Source: Haloglycomyces albus DSM 45210
Lineage (GTDB): Bacteria; Actinomycetota; Actinomycetes; Mycobacteriales; Micromonosporaceae
DNA length: 64,000 bases
Direction: 5' to 3'
NCBI RefSeq assembly: GCF_000527155.1
Contig: NZ_AZUQ01000001.1
Span: forward strand, 1,919,615 to 1,983,614
Under the pieces are notes generated by a model. The model searched no databases, was not told the origin of the DNA, and saw nothing but the letters and a program-made list of their open reading frames with translations. This document shows, in pieces, positions 1 through 9,056 of the stretch. Numbering within the stretch: the stretch's first letter is position 1; each line of letters opens with the position of its first letter. The position numbers were made by a program, and so were the translations under genes.

Positions 1-1566
1 ATCATCCTGGGAGCGGCGGTGGTTCTCGGTACCGCTCTCGACGCGGTGGGCCCGTACCTGATGCAGCGTGCGGGGCAGAACATCATTCTCACCGTGCGGC
101 GCCGCCTGGTGTCGCATCTGATTCATTTGAAGGTCGGTGAAGTCGACCGCCTGCGCCCCGGCGATCTGGTATCCCGACTGACCTCCGATACCAATCTCCT
201 GCGCACGGTCGCCAGTACCACCGTCATCGGCGGCGTCACCGCGCTGATCATGCTGCTCGGCGGTCTGGCCATCATGGCCTGGATCGACATTGTTCTTTTC
301 GGCATCACCGTCGCCATGGCCGTCGTCGTGACACTCGTTCTGGTCTTTGTCATGCCCCGCATCGGTCGCGCCGCCGTGGCCTCTCAGACGGCATTGGGGG
401 AAATGGGCTCGATTCTGGAACGTATCTTCGGCGCCTTTCGCACCATCAAGGCCTCTGGGGCCGAAGACGCCGAAATCGAACGGCTCGACAAAGCGGCGGT
501 GACGGCACGTGACAAGGGCGTGCACGCGGCGGTGTGGGAGGCCTTGGCCGGAGTGACCGCGTTCCTCCCGGTCAACATCGCCTTTATGGTGGTACTGGGA
601 GTGGGAGGTGCCCGCGTTGCCTCCGACACCATGACCATCGGCGCGCTGATCGGTTTCCTCCTCATGCTGTTTTACCTGATGGGGCCGATCAACTCCCTCG
701 TCCAGGCCCTATCGCAATTGCAGACGGGGCTAGCGGCGGTCAAGCGCGTCGAAGAAGTGTCCCAACTGGATGAAGAGCGACCTGAAGTCGATTCTGAGCT
801 GGAGGGAAACGGCCGCGCCGCCGCCGTCGAATTCACGGACGTGTCGTTCCGTTATGCCGAGGACTTGGAGTACGTCCACCACGGTGTCAGCTTCACCGCC
901 TCCGGGCGTGGGCTCACGGCTCTCGTCGGGCCGTCCGGAGCAGGCAAGACCACGATCTTTTCCCTGATCGAACACTTCTACCCCGCGACCTCGGGCCGAG
1001 TCGTCGTGGACGGTCGGGACGTCAACGACTGGCCCTTGCACAGTCTGCGGTCGATCATCGGTTACGTGGAACAGGACGCCCCGGTCATGCACGGGACTTT
1101 GCGGGACAACCTGATCATGGCCGCGCCTGAGGCTTCGGAGGATGAGATTCAGGAAGTGGTACGCCTGGCGCGTCTGTCGGACCTGACGCGGCGACTACCC
1201 GACGGTCTGGATTCGGTGGTCGGCTACCGTGGTCTGACGCTGTCGGGCGGGGAACGGCAGCGGGTGGCCATCGCGCGAGCGCTGCTGCGACGTCCGCGTC
1301 TGCTGCTTCTGGATGAGGCGACGTCTCAGTTGGACGCTACGAACGAGGCGGCTCTCCGGCAGGTCATGTTGGAGGCGGCCGGGCGGACGAACGTTCTCGT
1401 CGTGGCACACCGGCTGTCGACGGTCACCAGTGCCGACCAGATCGTGGTCTTGGACGCGGGGGTGGTGCGTGCCAGCGGAACTCATGAGGAACTGGTCAGG
1501 TCGGACAGCCTGTATCGCGATCTCGCGGCGGAACAGTTGCTGACGCCCGAGGAGAACTCCGACTGA
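1..1566 (+). CDS. ABC transporter, fused permease and ATPase (5' end missing)
   Basis: This is the C-terminal 521 residues of an ABC exporter of the MsbA/LmrA half-transporter type; the reading frame is open from the first base, so the start lies outside the window. The first 240 visible residues form the end of the transmembrane domain with several hydrophobic segments. The ATPase follows: Walker A GPSGAGKTT near visible residue 310, signature LSGGERQ near 414, Walker B LLLLDEAT near 438 and the H-loop in VVAHRLSTV. All nucleotide-binding motifs are intact, so the pump should be active, probably as a dimer in the cell membrane. The substrate cannot be told from sequence. A nitroreductase follows on the same strand. 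Confidence 0.93.
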   Translation: MILGAAVVLGTALDAVGPYLMQRAGQNIILTVRRRLVSHLIHLKVGEVDRLRPGDLVSRLTSDTNLLRTVASTTVIGGVTALIMLLGGLAIMAWIDIVLFGITVAMAVVVTLVLVFVMPRIGRAAVASQTALGEMGSILERIFGAFRTIKASGAEDAEIERLDKAAVTARDKGVHAAVWEALAGVTAFLPVNIAFMVVLGVGGARVASDTMTIGALIGFLLMLFYLMGPINSLVQALSQLQTGLAAVKRVEEVSQLDEERPEVDSELEGNGRAAAVEFTDVSFRYAEDLEYVHHGVSFTASGRGLTALVGPSGAGKTTIFSLIEHFYPATSGRVVVDGRDVNDWPLHSLRSIIGYVEQDAPVMHGTLRDNLIMAAPEASEDEIQEVVRLARLSDLTRRLPDGLDSVVGYRGLTLSGGERQRVAIARALLRRPRLLLLDEATSQLDATNEAALRQVMLEAAGRTNVLVVAHRLSTVTSADQIVVLDAGVVRASGTHEELVRSDSLYRDLAAEQLLTPEENSD

Positions 1567-1645
1567 GTGCCTTGTAGCGACGGTGCGATAACGGTAAAGT
1601 AATCGAACCATTCATTGATGGAGCGATGACGATGAGGAGATTATC

Positions 1646-2305
1646 GTGGCCACTGGCACCTATCCCACCCGTCCCGCGCCGCGCCTGCGGCGCGATGATG
1701 CCGAAGCTGTGGAGGTCGCTCGCGCCTTTCACGACACCATGAGTCAACGCCGTTCGGTCCGCGACTTCGCCGATACCCCGGTCCCTGCCGAGGTGCTCCG
1801 GGAGGCGGTCGCTACTGCCGCGACAGCTCCTTCCGGGGCGAATCTGGAGCCGTGGCGTTTCGTCGTCGTGCGCGATCCGGAACTGAAGCGGCGTGTGCGG
1901 GAGGGCGCAGAGGAGGAGGAACGGGAGTTCTACCACCGCCGGGCCTCGGAGGAGTGGCTGGACGCCCTGGCGCCGTTGAACACCGATGAACACAAGCCGT
2001 TCCTGGAAGAGGCGCCCGCCCTTATTGTGGTGTTCGAAGTGCATAAGAGCGAGACCGAACCGCGCCCGTACTACGTGAAGGAGTCGGTCGGTATCGCGGT
2101 CGGTCTGCTCTTGGCCGGTCTACATCAAGCCGGGCTGGCGACGTTGACTCACACCCCGAGCCCCATGAAGTTCCTCGGCCCCATTCTGGGGCGTCCCGCG
2201 AACGAACGGCCCTATGTGGTGATCCCTGTGGGTTATCCGGGAGAGAACGCCACCGTGCCCGACATTTCCCGCAAGAGCGTGGAGGAAGTGATGGTGGAGC
2301 TGTAG
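1646..2305 (+). CDS. Nitroreductase family protein
   Basis: A 219-residue FMN-dependent nitroreductase-like oxidoreductase. The N-terminal FMN-binding signature is clear: SQRRSVRDFADTPVP followed by an alanine-rich helix and APSGANLEPWRFVVV. The C-terminal half has the conserved glycine-rich helix (GIAVGLLLAGLHQAGLATL) and a PVGYPGENA segment typical of this family. Translation starts at a GTG with GAGGAG about nine bases upstream. Length is normal for the family. The physiological substrate is unknown; relatives reduce nitro compounds, quinones or dehalogenate. The stop abuts the stop of the convergent downstream gene, leaving no room for a terminator. Confidence 0.9.
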   Translation: MATGTYPTRPAPRLRRDDAEAVEVARAFHDTMSQRRSVRDFADTPVPAEVLREAVATAATAPSGANLEPWRFVVVRDPELKRRVREGAEEEEREFYHRRASEEWLDALAPLNTDEHKPFLEEAPALIVVFEVHKSETEPRPYYVKESVGIAVGLLLAGLHQAGLATLTHTPSPMKFLGPILGRPANERPYVVIPVGYPGENATVPDISRKSVEEVMVEL

Positions 2306-4057
2306 TCAGCCTTCGCTGCGAAGGAACAGTAGCGCCGCCGTGGCCAGCCCGGAGGTGAACTGCGCGTTGGCCTTCATCTGCGGCTCGGCTCGGGCCAGCG
2401 CGCGCCAGGCTACGTCGCGGTAGCCGGTGTCGCCGATACGCTTCCAAGCGACGACGAACGCTTCGGCGGCCAGGGCCCATCCCGACGGGGTGGGCCCGTC
2501 ATGGACCTCGGACAGTCGGGTGATGAGACGTTCGGCATCGTCGGCGGTGTCGTAGAAGCCGCCTTCACCGTCGCTGAAGTGGCTGGTGATGTGGTGCAAC
2601 AGTTGAACGGCGCGGTCATTCCATTCGCCGCCGAGTTCGAAGTACGCGAGCGCCAAGGCGGCGTAGTCTTCCAGAACGCCGGGGTTGTCGGAGGCTTGTC
2701 CGTCCTTGCTGCTGCGGATCAAGCGGCCGGACTCGTCCTGGTGTACGGTCCGCAGGTGACCGGCGGCGGCTACGGCGGCGTTACGTACTCGGGAGTCGTT
2801 GTGTCGTTCCGCGTGGCGAACGAGCGACCGGATGGCCAGGGCGTTCCAGGCGGTGACGACCTTGTCGTCGCGGTGCGGTTGCGGGCGTTGATCCCGGGCT
2901 TCGCGGAGCAGTGATCGGATGCGCTCGAATCGGCTGCGGTCATTGACTGGACTGCGTCGCGTGGGTACGGAGGCCACACCTTCGAAATTGGGGTGTTGGT
3001 CGTCGATGCCGAACACGTGAGCGGCCCATTCGGCGTCTTCGGCGGGTAGCGCCTCGCGTAGTTGGATTTCGGTCCACACGTAGGTGAGTCCCTCTTCACC
3101 GTCGGTGTCGGCGTCGTAGGCGGCGGCGAAGGCTCCCTCGGGAGTGGTGAAGTGCGTCAGGAGGAATTCCGCGGTTTCACAGGCGATTTCGATGGTCTCA
3201 GGCGTGTCGAGACCGGTGTACAGGTCGAGGAGTTCGGCCTGGTCGTAGAGCATTTTCTCAAAGTGGGGGACGGTCCAATCGCGATCCACGCAGTAGCGGG
3301 CGAAGCCGCCCGCTAGCTGGTCGCGCAGGCCTCCGTGGGCCATGGCGTCGGCGGCATTGTGGACCACTTCTCTGCCGGCGGTTGAGCCGTATTGCCGCAG
3401 TAGCCGCAGCATCGGCACGGCGGGGAACTTCGGCGCACCGCCGAAACCGCCGTGTTCGGGATCGGCGACGCCGATGAGCTTGGTGACGGCGGAGTCGACC
3501 AGTTCGGATTTGATGGGCGGAGCCGGTGGGCACGGGCCGTCGATGGGGCAGTAGACGGTGGTGTCGGCGAATTCGCTGCCGCCCGTGGACGTCGCCTCCA
3601 CCACGGCGTTACCCTGTTTGCCGAGTTCGGAACGACGGTCGGTCCAGGCTTCGGTGACGGCGGCGAGCAACTGCATGAAATGCGGTTTGGGGTAGTAGGT
3701 TCCCGCGTAGAAGGGGGTGCCGTCGGGGAAGGCGAAGACGCTCATGGGCCAACCACCCTGCCCGAGCATGGCGAGGGTGGCGCGCATGTACACGCCGTCG
3801 ACGTCGGGGCGTTCTTCGCGGTCGACCTTGACGGAGGTGAAGTGCTCGTTGAGAAACTCGGCGACCTCGTTGTCTTCGAACGACTCGTGGGCCATCACGT
3901 GGCACCAGTGGCAGGTGGAGTATCCAATGGAGATGAACAGCGGGCGGTCGTGTGCGGCGGCGTCGGCCAGTGCCTCGGGGCCCCACGGTCGCCAGTCGAC
4001 GGGATTGTCGGCATGTTGTAGCAGGTAGGGCGAGGTTGTTTCGGCGAGTCGATTCAT
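2306..4057 (-). CDS. DUF255 thioredoxin-domain protein (YyaL/SPATA20 family)
   Basis: A 583-residue protein with an N-terminal thioredoxin-like DUF255 domain followed by an alpha-barrel region resembling six-hairpin glycosidases. The N-terminus carries the family hallmark [21 protein letters not shown] and the redox motif CHWC at residues 49-52. The family is widespread and its function is not established; a protein-folding or redox role has been suggested from the CxxC motif. Relatives are often about 650-700 residues, so this copy is somewhat short, but no frameshift is apparent. The gene is convergent with the nitroreductase and their stop codons touch. Confidence 0.9.
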   Translation of the reverse strand: MNRLAETTSPYLLQHADNPVDWRPWGPEALADAAAHDRPLFISIGYSTCHWCHVMAHESFEDNEVAEFLNEHFTSVKVDREERPDVDGVYMRATLAMLGQGGWPMSVFAFPDGTPFYAGTYYPKPHFMQLLAAVTEAWTDRRSELGKQGNAVVEATSTGGSEFADTTVYCPIDGPCPPAPPIKSELVDSAVTKLIGVADPEHGGFGGAPKFPAVPMLRLLRQYGSTAGREVVHNAADAMAHGGLRDQLAGGFARYCVDRDWTVPHFEKMLYDQAELLDLYTGLDTPETIEIACETAEFLLTHFTTPEGAFAAAYDADTDGEEGLTYVWTEIQLREALPAEDAEWAAHVFGIDDQHPNFEGVASVPTRRSPVNDRSRFERIRSLLREARDQRPQPHRDDKVVTAWNALAIRSLVRHAERHNDSRVRNAAVAAAGHLRTVHQDESGRLIRSSKDGQASDNPGVLEDYAALALAYFELGGEWNDRAVQLLHHITSHFSDGEGGFYDTADDAERLITRLSEVHDGPTPSGWALAAEAFVVAWKRIGDTGYRDVAWRALARAEPQMKANAQFTSGLATAALLFLRSEG

Positions 4058-4124
4058 GGCTCCATCGTGTCACAGATGACGGCGGGTCCGAGTGACTCGC
4101 GCGGGCGAGGGGTGACCGTCGCGG

Positions 4125-4805
4125 CTAGGTCGCGACGTCGGGTAGCGGAACGCCGGTGGCTTTGAGCTTCGCGGCGAGGTAATCGGCGACGAAGGCGGGG
4201 ATGCCCGGGGTGATCGCGATGTCGGGAAGCAGGTGTTGGTCGATCAGGCGGGCTCGGAAGAGCGTGGCGATGGTGATGTCGTGCTGGGGCTGGTCGAGTA
4301 TCTCGATGTCGTCTCCCGCCTGGATGGTTCCTTCCTGAAGCACTTGGAAGTACGTCCCGGGGCGCAGGGCGGCGGTAAAGGTCTTCAGCCAGCCGTTTTC
4401 GTCGATCCAGCCGCGGAAGGTGGCGCAGGGGACTCGCGGGTGGATGGCTTTAAGAACGGTGGACCCCACCCGGATGCTTTGCCCCAGTAGGAGGTCGTTG
4501 ACGTCGATTCCGGAGGTGGTGACGTTTTCGCCGAACATTCCGGGGCGTAGGGAACGACCGAGTGCCGTTTCGAAATACCGGTAGTCCTCTTCGGCGTAAG
4601 CGTATACGGCGTTGTAGCGCCCGCCGTGGGACTTAGCGTCGGCGATCCGGTCGCCGTCGACGCCGCTGGTTCCGTCGGAATACGGGCCGGGGTCGGTGAT
4701 CGGAACGGGTCCGGTCACCGGTTGCTTATCGATCCCGGTGCGTTCGAAGTCGGTTCCCCAGGGGTTGTCGTGGAGCGTGCCGATGTTGACCGAAGTGACG
4801 TTCAT
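4125..4805 (-). CDS. MOSC domain-containing protein (YiiM-like)
   Basis: A 226-residue MOSC-domain protein. MOSC proteins bind a sulfur-carrying or molybdenum cofactor through a conserved cysteine, seen here as C127 in the motif HPRVPCATFRGW; the upstream GRYNAVYAYAEEDY and GMFGENVTTSGID segments are typical of the YiiM subgroup, linked in E. coli to detoxification of N-hydroxylated base analogues. It lies nine bases downstream of the SoxR-like gene and is very probably cotranscribed with it, so a redox-responsive role is likely. The exact substrate is not known. Confidence 0.9.
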   Translation of the reverse strand: MNVTSVNIGTLHDNPWGTDFERTGIDKQPVTGPVPITDPGPYSDGTSGVDGDRIADAKSHGGRYNAVYAYAEEDYRYFETALGRSLRPGMFGENVTTSGIDVNDLLLGQSIRVGSTVLKAIHPRVPCATFRGWIDENGWLKTFTAALRPGTYFQVLQEGTIQAGDDIEILDQPQHDITIATLFRARLIDQHLLPDIAITPGIPAFVADYLAAKLKATGVPLPDVAT

Positions 4806-4814
4806 GGGGCGAGT

Positions 4815-5267
4815 TTAATGCCCCTGTGAGTGAGGCTCAAGTTCATTACATCGGTCGTTCTCCACGGCGGCCTTGTCGTCGGGATTGATCAAGCCGCAGT
4901 TCTTGGCCGACAGGCACCCACAGCCGACGCATTCGTCGAGGCGGTCGCGAATCCGTTCCAAAGTGGCGATCTTGTCCTCCAGACGTTGGTGCCAGTCGAT
5001 GGAGATGCGATTCCAGTCGGCGGGTGTGGGAGTGCGGTGGTGCGGCAGCCGGTCGAGGGCGTCTTTGATCTCCCGCAACGACATCCCGACGGCTTGGGAA
5101 GCGCGTATGAAGGCGACGCGGCGGAGTTCGCGGCGATGATAGCGGCGTTGGTTTCCGGGCGTGCGATGGGAGTGGATCAGCCCCTTTTGTTCGTAGAACC
5201 GGAGGGTGGGTGCGCTGGTTCCGCTGCGCCGGGCGAACTCGCCGATGGTCAGTTCACCGAGAGTCAT
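4815..5267 (-). CDS. soxR: SoxR-like MerR-family redox sensor
   Basis: A 150-residue MerR-family regulator. Residues 5-75 form the winged helix-turn-helix (LTIGEFARRSGTSAPTLRFYEQKGL), followed by a dimerising coiled coil and a cysteine cluster C113-x2-C116-x-C118-x5-C124, the spacing that holds the [2Fe-2S] cluster of SoxR. The chosen ATG has GAGGA ten bases upstream; a longer in-frame extension would run through the promoter. It is divergent from the transketolase genes, and the intervening promoter has the 19-base spacer that MerR activators require. In actinobacteria SoxR proteins respond mainly to redox-active metabolites. Calling it SoxR rests on the cysteine spacing. Confidence 0.88.
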   Translation of the reverse strand: MTLGELTIGEFARRSGTSAPTLRFYEQKGLIHSHRTPGNQRRYHRRELRRVAFIRASQAVGMSLREIKDALDRLPHHRTPTPADWNRISIDWHQRLEDKIATLERIRDRLDECVGCGCLSAKNCGLINPDDKAAVENDRCNELEPHSQGH

Positions 5268-5286
5268 GTGCTGTTCCTCACTTCCC

Positions 5287-5325
5287 CTTGAGTTCAAGTC
5301 AACTTTAACTTTGATACTAGGTGAC
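5287..5325 (+). promoter_or_regulatory. MerR-type promoter and operator of the split transketolase genes
   Basis: A -35 element TTGAGT (5288-5293) and a -10 element GATACT (5313-5318) are separated by 19 bases. Centred in the spacer is a dyad with arms AAGT (5296-5299) and ACTT (5308-5311), also with matching AA/TT inside. The long spacer with a central dyad is the classic layout for MerR-family activation. The -10 lies seven bases before the ATG at 5326, so the transcript should be leaderless. A second palindrome, CTTGA-GT-TCAAG (5287-5298), overlaps it and may serve the divergent soxR promoter. Confidence 0.7.
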
Positions 5326-5997
5326 ATGACATCGACCGACTTCGCCACCCTCAAGAACTTCGCTCCCGAGATCCAACCCGACGACCGCTACATCGACGAG
5401 CACCATACGCTTGACCTGCACTGGGTTATGTACGACTCCGTCCTCAACCTCACCCCCGAAACCGTCGACAGTCCGGATCGGGACCGGTACCTGATCTCCA
5501 AGGGACACCGATCGACCGCGTACTACCTCGTCCTCGCCCAGAAGGGATACATCCCATTCGCATGGATCGACGACATGTACGGCCCCGAATCTCCGCTGGG
5601 CGGACACCCGGACCGAACCCGCATACCCGCCGTGGAGATTTCGTCCGGCTCTCTCGGCCATGGGCTACCCCTTGCCCTTGGCATGCATGAAGTATTGCGT
5701 GCCCGTGGGCGGCGCCGGCCCCACGTATACGTGCTGATCGGCGACGCCGAATTGGAGGAGGGGTCCAATCACGAAGCCATTGCCTACGCGGGTTTGCGGT
5801 CGATGCGGGGATTGACCGTCATCGTCGACGACAACCGCTCCGCGCTGCGCGCCTGGGGCGGCGATATCGCCCCTAAATTCGCCGTACACGGGTGGTCGAC
5901 TCGCAGTACACCGGCCTACGACCACACGGCGCTCGCCGAGGCCGTGACCGCTCACCATCCCGATAAGCCCAATGCCGTCATAGTCGAGCAGCCCTAA
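5326..5997 (+). CDS. Transketolase-like N-terminal subunit (thiamine diphosphate binding)
   Basis: A 223-residue protein matching the pyrophosphate-binding half of split transketolases. The thiamine diphosphate/Mg motif runs from GDAELEEGSNHEA (G139-D140) to DDN (N170), and the upstream ISKGHRSTAYY and SSGSLGHGLPLALG segments are typical of the family. Known split N subunits are usually about 270-285 residues, so this one is short, mainly at the C-terminus. The ATG at 5326 follows the -10 box directly, giving a leaderless message. It must pair with the C-terminal subunit 14 bases downstream. Substrates are unknown; SoxR control would suggest a stress or specialised sugar-phosphate role rather than the central pentose pathway. 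Confidence 0.88.
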   Translation: MTSTDFATLKNFAPEIQPDDRYIDEHHTLDLHWVMYDSVLNLTPETVDSPDRDRYLISKGHRSTAYYLVLAQKGYIPFAWIDDMYGPESPLGGHPDRTRIPAVEISSGSLGHGLPLALGMHEVLRARGRRRPHVYVLIGDAELEEGSNHEAIAYAGLRSMRGLTVIVDDNRSALRAWGGDIAPKFAVHGWSTRSTPAYDHTALAEAVTAHHPDKPNAVIVEQP

Positions 5998-6011
5998 CCC
6001 GAGGAGTAACG

Positions 6012-6920
6012 ATGACCCAGGTGATAACCCGCGCCGAAATGCGCGAACAGTTCATGGAAACCACCACCGAGCTCATGGATCGCTACCGACATTTGAGTTT
6101 GGTTTTGGCGGCCATCGGAAGTGGACCCTCCGAACTCGGTCCCGTGCTGGACAGGTACCCGGAACGTGCCTTCAATGTGGGAATCCGCGAACAGCTCATG
6201 ATGGGGATGGCGGCGGGGACGGCACTGGAGGGATTGCGTCCCATCGTCCACTCCTACACCCCGTTTTTGATCGAGCGGGCCTTCGAACAGATCAAGCTGG
6301 ACTTCGGGCATCAGGGCACCAATGGAATCCTGGTGAGTACCGGAGCGTCCTATGACTGGTCCCAAGGAGGGTTTACCCACTACGGGCAGACCGACATCAG
6401 TCTGCTCAGCTCGATACCGGACTGGACCCTGCACGTCCCCGGCCACGCCGAAGAGGTGGACGCCATGCTCTGGAGCGCGGGAATCAGCAGCGACAGCGTC
6501 TACGTCAGACTGTCCACTCGCAGCAACCGGGAAGCGTTCCCGGAAGCGATCAACGGTTTCCAACGTTTTGCCGACGGGCATCAGGCGGTAGTGGTCGCCG
6601 TCGGCCCCATGCTGGACAACGTGTTGGACGCCGTGGAGGGACTCGACGTCGGCGTGGTGTACACGCCCACTCCGAGCGCACTGGACCGGTTCCCCGTCCA
6701 CGACTACGATCACGGCGTATTCATCGTGGTGGAACCGTATTTGGAAGGAAGCAGTTCGGCACGACTGACCGCTGCACTGGAACACCGCATGCACCGACTG
6801 CTGAACATCGGGGTGAAAAACGTCGATCTACATCGGTACGGCACCCCGGAGGATCACGATCGTCGACACGGCCTCGATCCCGCCGGTCTGCGGGAACGCA
6901 TTGTCGACTTTCTCTATTGA
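6012..6920 (+). CDS. Transketolase-like C-terminal subunit
   Basis: A 302-residue protein corresponding to the pyrimidine-binding and C-terminal domains of split transketolase or DXS-like enzymes. The catalytic glutamate that activates the cofactor is E60 in RAFNVGIREQLMMGMAAG. Later segments (HYGQTDISLLSSIP and the LHVPGHAEEVDAML loop) fit the family. It starts 14 bases after the N subunit with GAGGAG as ribosome binding site, so the two are cotranslated into one complex. Length is normal. The specific reaction cannot be assigned from sequence. Confidence 0.88.
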   Translation: MTQVITRAEMREQFMETTTELMDRYRHLSLVLAAIGSGPSELGPVLDRYPERAFNVGIREQLMMGMAAGTALEGLRPIVHSYTPFLIERAFEQIKLDFGHQGTNGILVSTGASYDWSQGGFTHYGQTDISLLSSIPDWTLHVPGHAEEVDAMLWSAGISSDSVYVRLSTRSNREAFPEAINGFQRFADGHQAVVVAVGPMLDNVLDAVEGLDVGVVYTPTPSALDRFPVHDYDHGVFIVVEPYLEGSSSARLTAALEHRMHRLLNIGVKNVDLHRYGTPEDHDRRHGLDPAGLRERIVDFLY

Positions 6921-6931
6921 CGCGTTGGCAC

Positions 6932-6962
6932 CGGCCTGCCGAGCAGTGAGCTCGGCAGGCCG
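6932..6962. terminator. Bidirectional hairpin between convergent genes
   Basis: A perfect 13-base stem (CGGCCTGCCGAGC with its complement) and a five-base loop separate the transketolase C subunit from the convergent membrane protein gene. There is no T-run on either side, as is common for actinobacterial terminators. Confidence 0.65.
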
Positions 6963-6969
6963 ACACGGG

Positions 6970-7611
6970 CTACTGCATGTAGTTCGGCGGGGGAGTTTCC
7001 TTACGGAAGTAGTCATTGGCCTTGGGCATGGCCAAGAAGATGATGATGAGGATCGAACCGAGCGTCAACATCAGCAAGGACACCCAGTCGATCACGTTCA
7101 ACCAGGCGGGAATCTGCGCCTCCATCTCCTCGGTGATGACCTGATCGAATTCGGCGTTCTCGCCCGTTCCGGTCATCGAATCCGGCATGGCGAAGCTGAG
7201 CATCTGCGGCAGGCCGCAGCAAAGCAGGGCGATACCGGAGAGAATCCAGCTGAGAATCCGGGCCGGGTTCTTGCCCTTGGAGTTGAACACCGCCAATATG
7301 GCGTAGGAGACGGCGAACACGATGTAGATCGCGGCGATGACGACAAAGAACATCGTCATGAATGTGGGAATGGCGTCCATGACCTCTTGCCGTTTGGCCT
7401 CGGACATCCCGTCGAAATCGGACGATTTCGGTAGTTGCTCCTGCAGGGCTTCTTCAACGCTGCTCTTGACGGCGAAGAACGCCAGAGCACTGAGAACCAA
7501 GAAGGCGGCGGTGGCGTACTGTATCCAGACCGCGGCCGATACGATGCCGGGCATCGGCTTCGGGCTGCCCGGGTCGTTACCGGGGACATTGGGTATGTTC
7601 GGTTGGGCCAT
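6970..7611 (-). CDS. Predicted four-helix membrane protein, function unknown
   Basis: A 213-residue membrane protein starting at an ATG with AAAGGAGAG just upstream. After a proline- and glycine-rich cytoplasmic N-terminus there are four hydrophobic segments at about residues 24-48, 85-112, 120-143 and 170-195. A hydrophilic loop with several acidic residues lies between the first two. No enzymatic motif is visible. It resembles the loosely defined small membrane proteins of the DUF4064-like kind in actinobacteria, but I cannot name a family with certainty. Confidence 0.75.
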   Translation of the reverse strand: MAQPNIPNVPGNDPGSPKPMPGIVSAAVWIQYATAAFLVLSALAFFAVKSSVEEALQEQLPKSSDFDGMSEAKRQEVMDAIPTFMTMFFVVIAAIYIVFAVSYAILAVFNSKGKNPARILSWILSGIALLCCGLPQMLSFAMPDSMTGTGENAEFDQVITEEMEAQIPAWLNVIDWVSLLMLTLGSILIIIFLAMPKANDYFRKETPPPNYMQ

Positions 7612-7787
7612 TCTCTCTCCTTTAGGCACGGTGGGTGTTCACCGGTCACGGGCGATCGTGTACCTGTCGTCTTGCTGCTTGCCATTCTAGGGGAGAGCGT
7701 CTTGGCGTGTCGCGTCAGATTGTTCCGGGGACAAATCGCAAGGGAAGGCGACCGTGCACCGGGCGCGTCACCCTCCCTTACGGACGG

Positions 7788-8603
7788 TTAGTGCTTAACC
7801 GGCGCGGAGGCGTTCAAAGCCGGAATGAATCCGTCGGAGTGCCCGGTCGCATTGGGGTGGTAGGACTCGGCGAGATCGCTGCTGAGGCCGTTCACATACG
7901 ACGTCGACGTGCAGACACCGTGTCCGGCGAACTCGTCGATCGGGTCGACGAAGGTGAACCCGGCGTTGGTGGCGGCCGTTTCGGTCACGTTCTTCAACGT
8001 GTACGTGGCGTCGTTGATGTGCGCCTGTTCGTTGCGGCTGATGCCTAGGCTACCCCAGCAGGTTTCATCGCTGAACAGAAGCGGGTAGCCGATGATGACG
8101 ACCTCGGCGTTCGGAGCGGCTTGGCTGATGGTGGAGTAGAGATTCCCCAGTTCTCCGGGAAGGCGACTCACCGCTTCGGCCTCGGCATCGTTCACGCGGT
8201 CGATGCAGGTGGAGTCCGACCACAGGGTGCAGTCGGTGATGACGTCGGCGAACCCGACGTCGTTGCCGCCCACCGACAGGGTAATCAGGTCGGTGTTGGA
8301 GTCGATGGTGCCCAACTGATTGGAGTGAATATCGGGAATGGTCGCTCCGCTGCAGGCCTGAAAGTCGAACTGCGCGTTCAATTGACCGGCCCACAACGGC
8401 GCGTAGGCATTAGTGGACTGATAGCAGCCGGAACCTTTCCAGCTGTTGGACTCGAAGTAGTCGCCCGCTCCGGCTCCAGAGGCGAAGGAATCGCCCATGG
8501 CTACGTAGTCGAGCGGTTCGGCACTTGAGGCGCTCGCGGGTATTGACAACGCGGCCACCACGGCGGCCACGAATGTCAGGGCAAGATATCGGAAACGTCT
8601 CAT
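7788..8603 (-). CDS. Secreted SGNH/GDSL-family esterase
   Basis: A 271-residue secreted hydrolase. The first 28 residues are a signal peptide (RRFRYLALTF then an alanine-rich core ending SASSA). The catalytic serine is S39 in MGDSFASG, the block III asparagine is N114 in VGGNDVGF, and the terminal histidine is H249 in ESYHPNATGH. Six cysteines should form disulfides, as in the extracellular lipases and esterases of Streptomyces. It is probably an extracellular lipase or ester hydrolase; substrate range cannot be told. The upstream AT-rich gap should hold its promoter. Confidence 0.92.
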   Translation of the reverse strand: MRRFRYLALTFVAAVVAALSIPASASSAEPLDYVAMGDSFASGAGAGDYFESNSWKGSGCYQSTNAYAPLWAGQLNAQFDFQACSGATIPDIHSNQLGTIDSNTDLITLSVGGNDVGFADVITDCTLWSDSTCIDRVNDAEAEAVSRLPGELGNLYSTISQAAPNAEVVIIGYPLLFSDETCWGSLGISRNEQAHINDATYTLKNVTETAATNAGFTFVDPIDEFAGHGVCTSTSYVNGLSSDLAESYHPNATGHSDGFIPALNASAPVKH

Positions 8604-9056
8604 GACGGGAACCTCCGGCGAGATAGCAGGAATTACGACAAATGCCGCTTTCGGTGCATAAGCGACATTTGAATTCTTGGAATTGAATATATCAATGTGA
8701 ATTGCCTAAGGCAATACCCAGAAGTAACCGAAGCTCGGCCGGGATAAAATAGAACAAAAAGTAAGACTTATTACTATAAACCCGGCAAAGCTCCATAAAC
8801 CTCACTTTAAAGCATGGCGGATCGGGCCTAAAACACGGTGCCGATGTCGCTCGCATGCGCTACGATCGACCGGTTCTCGAATCTCAACGGCGGAGTGGTC
8901 CCACTCGTGTGGGGACTTCACTCGCGACGAACCCACCGGCAAGGTAGGACGGAGAACCGAAAGCGATTGGTATCCTCCTCGCCAGGAGCAGCGGGAGCGA
9001 CTGCGTGAATACCACCGCATAATCCAGCAAGCGACCATCATCTCGGGAGCATTTCA
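8604..9056. other. Intergenic region between divergent esterase and mfd genes
   Basis: About 450 bases without a supported gene. The half next to the esterase is markedly AT-rich (8640-8810) with A/T runs suited to promoters. The half next to mfd is GC-rich and contains a short ribosome binding site (TCGGGAG) before the GTG of mfd. No tRNA or riboswitch fold was recognised. Confidence 0.5.
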
